Assembly (NCBI GenBank): GCA_964654825.1
Contig: CAZZKG010000104.1
Span: forward strand, 1-8,692
Length of the DNA: 8,692 nt
Reading direction: 5' to 3'
From: CAZZKG01 sp964654825
GTDB taxonomy: Bacteria; Gemmatimonadota; CAZMKB01
The stretch's first letter is position 1; each line of letters opens with the position of its first letter. The position numbers and the translations under genes are program-made. Positions 7,854 through 8,692 of this stretch are shown in pieces. Under the pieces are notes generated by a model that did no database searches, was not told the DNA's origin, and saw only the letters and a program-made list of their open reading frames with translations.

Positions 7854-8126
7854 TCATTCCTTTTTCTTCCTCGTATAGATGACACGGAAACCATCCGGAT
7901 TACCCGTCACACAAACATCACAGCCCCCGCTTTCGGACGATTCATAGGGGACCGCCATTACTTCGAAACCCATCTCCATGAAGAGTTCTTCCATCTCCCC
8001 GACACGAGTAGCGTCGGTCACGAATCTCTTCTCCCAGCCTGCTTTTTCGAGCCTTTCTCTTTCACTGGAGAACACCGTGCCCTGCCTGTGAGGTAAGCTG
8101 TTATTCGGGAATGGATATGAGCACAT
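7854..8126 (-). CDS. Small soluble protein of unknown function with a CxxC pair
   Basis: Not confidently assigned to a named family. From the ATG at 8126 it has 90 residues. The middle (EKAGWEKRFVTDATRVGEM, then ELFMEMGFEV) looks like two helices, and the C-terminal part has CDVC followed by FRVIYTRKKKE. A CxxC pair could bind a metal or be redox-active, but only one pair is present. No signal peptide or membrane segment is seen. The true start is doubtful: the ATG has no ribosome binding site and the first 17 residues look unlike the rest. A GTG at 8075 (after AGGCAGGG) would give 73 residues starting just before SSERERLEKAGW and would leave a more normal leader after the promoter at 8146-8174. 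Its stop overlaps an in-frame ATG of the SDR gene. The coding nature is supported by its operon position and helix-like composition. Confidence 0.65.
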   Translation of the reverse strand: MCSYPFPNNSLPHRQGTVFSSERERLEKAGWEKRFVTDATRVGEMEELFMEMGFEVMAVPYESSESGGCDVCVTGNPDGFRVIYTRKKKE

Positions 8127-8145
8127 TTTCGTTTCAGGGTATTAC

Positions 8146-8174
8146 AAGATACTGTAAAAGAGGGAAAATATCAA
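8146..8174 (-). promoter_or_regulatory. Candidate sigma70-type promoter before the small-protein gene
   Basis: On the minus strand TTGATA (8174-8169, 5 of 6 to consensus) is followed after 17 bases by TATCTT (8151-8146, 4 of 6). It lies in the AT-richer part of the 121-bp gap between the sulfur-carrier stop and the small gene. Transcription would begin near 8139, leaving about 12 bases to the ATG at 8126 or about 64 to the GTG at 8075. No terminator is seen after the sulfur-carrier gene, so this may be a secondary promoter. Confidence 0.45.
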
Positions 8175-8247
8175 GTGTGGAAAAACACCCATAGACAGTG
8201 ATTGTTCGGCCTCTCCACCTTCACCGATCTGATGGGAAGACACCGGC

Positions 8248-8538
8248 TTATCCACCTCCAATGAGCATCAAAAACGTCACCCGGTCACCATCTTCGAGTC
8301 GTGTCTCACGATCGGCGAGCGAAACGAACCGCTGTCCGTTTACGGCTAACTGTATCGTATTCTCATATCCTCCATCGGCCGTGAAAAGCGCCTCCCTGGC
8401 CGGCTTCCCACCCAGGGCGGCAACCACCTCGACGAGATCGGGGATGCCGGTTCCACTGATCTCGACCTCGAGGTGCTTTCCGCCGAGAGCATCACTCAAC
8501 ATCGGCACACCGAGTATATCAACGTGAATGACCACCAC
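8248..8538 (-). CDS. MoaD/ThiS-like sulfur-carrier protein
   Basis: Small ubiquitin-fold protein, about 96 residues, of the group that carries sulfur as a C-terminal thiocarboxylate for molybdopterin, thiamin or related biosynthesis. Seen: a beta-rich start (VVIHVDILG), the mid-protein segment NTIQLAVNGQRFVSL, then LEDGDRVTFLMLIGGG at the end; acidic DGD before the last strand and a terminal glycine tail are family hallmarks. The tail is IGGG followed at once by TAA, so the diglycine is already exposed without processing. Similar proteins often sit beside tungsten-dependent aldehyde:ferredoxin oxidoreductase genes; none is in this window, so that partner is inference. The start is GTG at 8538, or the adjacent GTG at 8535, which sits better after GAGGAG. 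It is the first gene after the promoter at 8595-8623. Confidence 0.85.
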   Translation of the reverse strand: MVVIHVDILGVPMLSDALGGKHLEVEISGTGIPDLVEVVAALGGKPAREALFTADGGYENTIQLAVNGQRFVSLADRETRLEDGDRVTFLMLIGGG

Positions 8539-8594
8539 AACTCCTCTCCCACAAATATCCCGGGATACCTTCCCTTTTTAAATTTACCGGTTTT

Positions 8595-8623
8595 AATATA
8601 CCGGCTCGGATCACAATGGTCAA
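8595..8623 (-). promoter_or_regulatory. Candidate sigma70-type promoter of the gene cluster
   Basis: On the minus strand TTGACC (8623-8618) and TATATT (8600-8595) are separated by exactly 17 bases; each is 5 of 6 to consensus. The start of transcription would fall near 8588, giving a leader of about 50 bases to the sulfur-carrier start. The surrounding 8574-8600 stretch is the most AT-rich part of the window. Direct repeats TACCGG at 8585-8590 and 8599-8604 flank the -10 element. Confidence 0.6.
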
Positions 8624-8645
8624 CATGTTCAACCGGTTCACATTG
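8614..8645. promoter_or_regulatory. Two adjacent 8-bp palindromes at the -35 region, possible operator
   Basis: AACATGTT (8622-8629) and AACCGGTT (8631-8638) are perfect palindromes 9 bp apart, each preceded by C. They are bracketed by CAATG (8614-8618) and CATTG (8641-8645), which form an outer inverted repeat. The first palindrome overlaps the -35 hexamer. This is the kind of arrangement bound by a dimeric regulator, but the regulator is unknown and short palindromes can occur by chance. Confidence 0.35.
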
Positions 8646-8692
8646 ATGAAGGGATTCAAAACATTTGGAAGTCGCTGTATTGACAGACACAC

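Noticed and set aside
8175..8188. Possible terminator hairpin after the sulfur-carrier gene (GTGT and ACAC arms)
   Set aside because: Only 4 bp of stem, and the loop carries the only T-run; it is too weak for an intrinsic terminator and sits just upstream of the second promoter.

Overview
The window looks like part of a bacterial chromosome from an anaerobic or facultatively anaerobic organism. Base composition is mid-50s % GC by eye. Two sigma70-type promoters with exact 17-bp spacers and purine-rich ribosome binding sites point to a bacterium. The oxygen-sensitive, ferredoxin-linked indolepyruvate oxidoreductase and the CoA-ester enzymes suggest amino-acid or aromatic-acid metabolism of the kind seen in deltaproteobacteria-like anaerobes. 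The lineage is inferred and cannot be fixed from this sequence.

Every supported gene is on the minus strand, so transcription runs from high to low coordinates. In that order they are: a MoaD/ThiS-like sulfur-carrier protein (8538-8248); a small unknown protein with a CxxC pair (8126-7854); an SDR reductase of the acetoacetyl-CoA/3-oxoacyl reductase type (7821-7078); a thiolase (7057-5870); a crotonase-family hydratase resembling cyclohexadienoyl-CoA hydratase (5823-5053); a zinc-dependent NAD-type alcohol dehydrogenase with some resemblance to 6-hydroxycyclohexenoyl-CoA dehydrogenase (5024-4002); indolepyruvate:ferredoxin oxidoreductase alpha (3874-2102) and beta (2101-1508); and a glutamine-dependent NAD+ synthetase (1511 to beyond base 1). 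No gene is supported on the plus strand, and no RNA gene, mobile element or CRISPR array was seen.

One candidate promoter (8595-8623) with neighbouring palindromes lies upstream of the sulfur-carrier gene. A second (8146-8174) lies just before the small-protein gene. Below that, spacings are 0-50 bp, apart from 127 bp ahead of iorA. The iorA stop directly abuts the iorB start, and iorB overlaps nadE by ATGA, so co-transcription is likely.

Together the hydratase, dehydrogenase, thiolase and reductase can interconvert enoyl-, hydroxy-, oxo- and acetyl-CoA esters. IorAB makes aryl-acyl-CoA and reduced ferredoxin from aryl-2-oxoacids. A working hypothesis is a catabolic operon for aromatic amino acids or cyclic/aromatic acyl-CoAs. 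The sulfur carrier may serve a tungsten or molybdenum aldehyde oxidoreductase encoded outside the window. The individual families are well supported; the shared pathway is inference.
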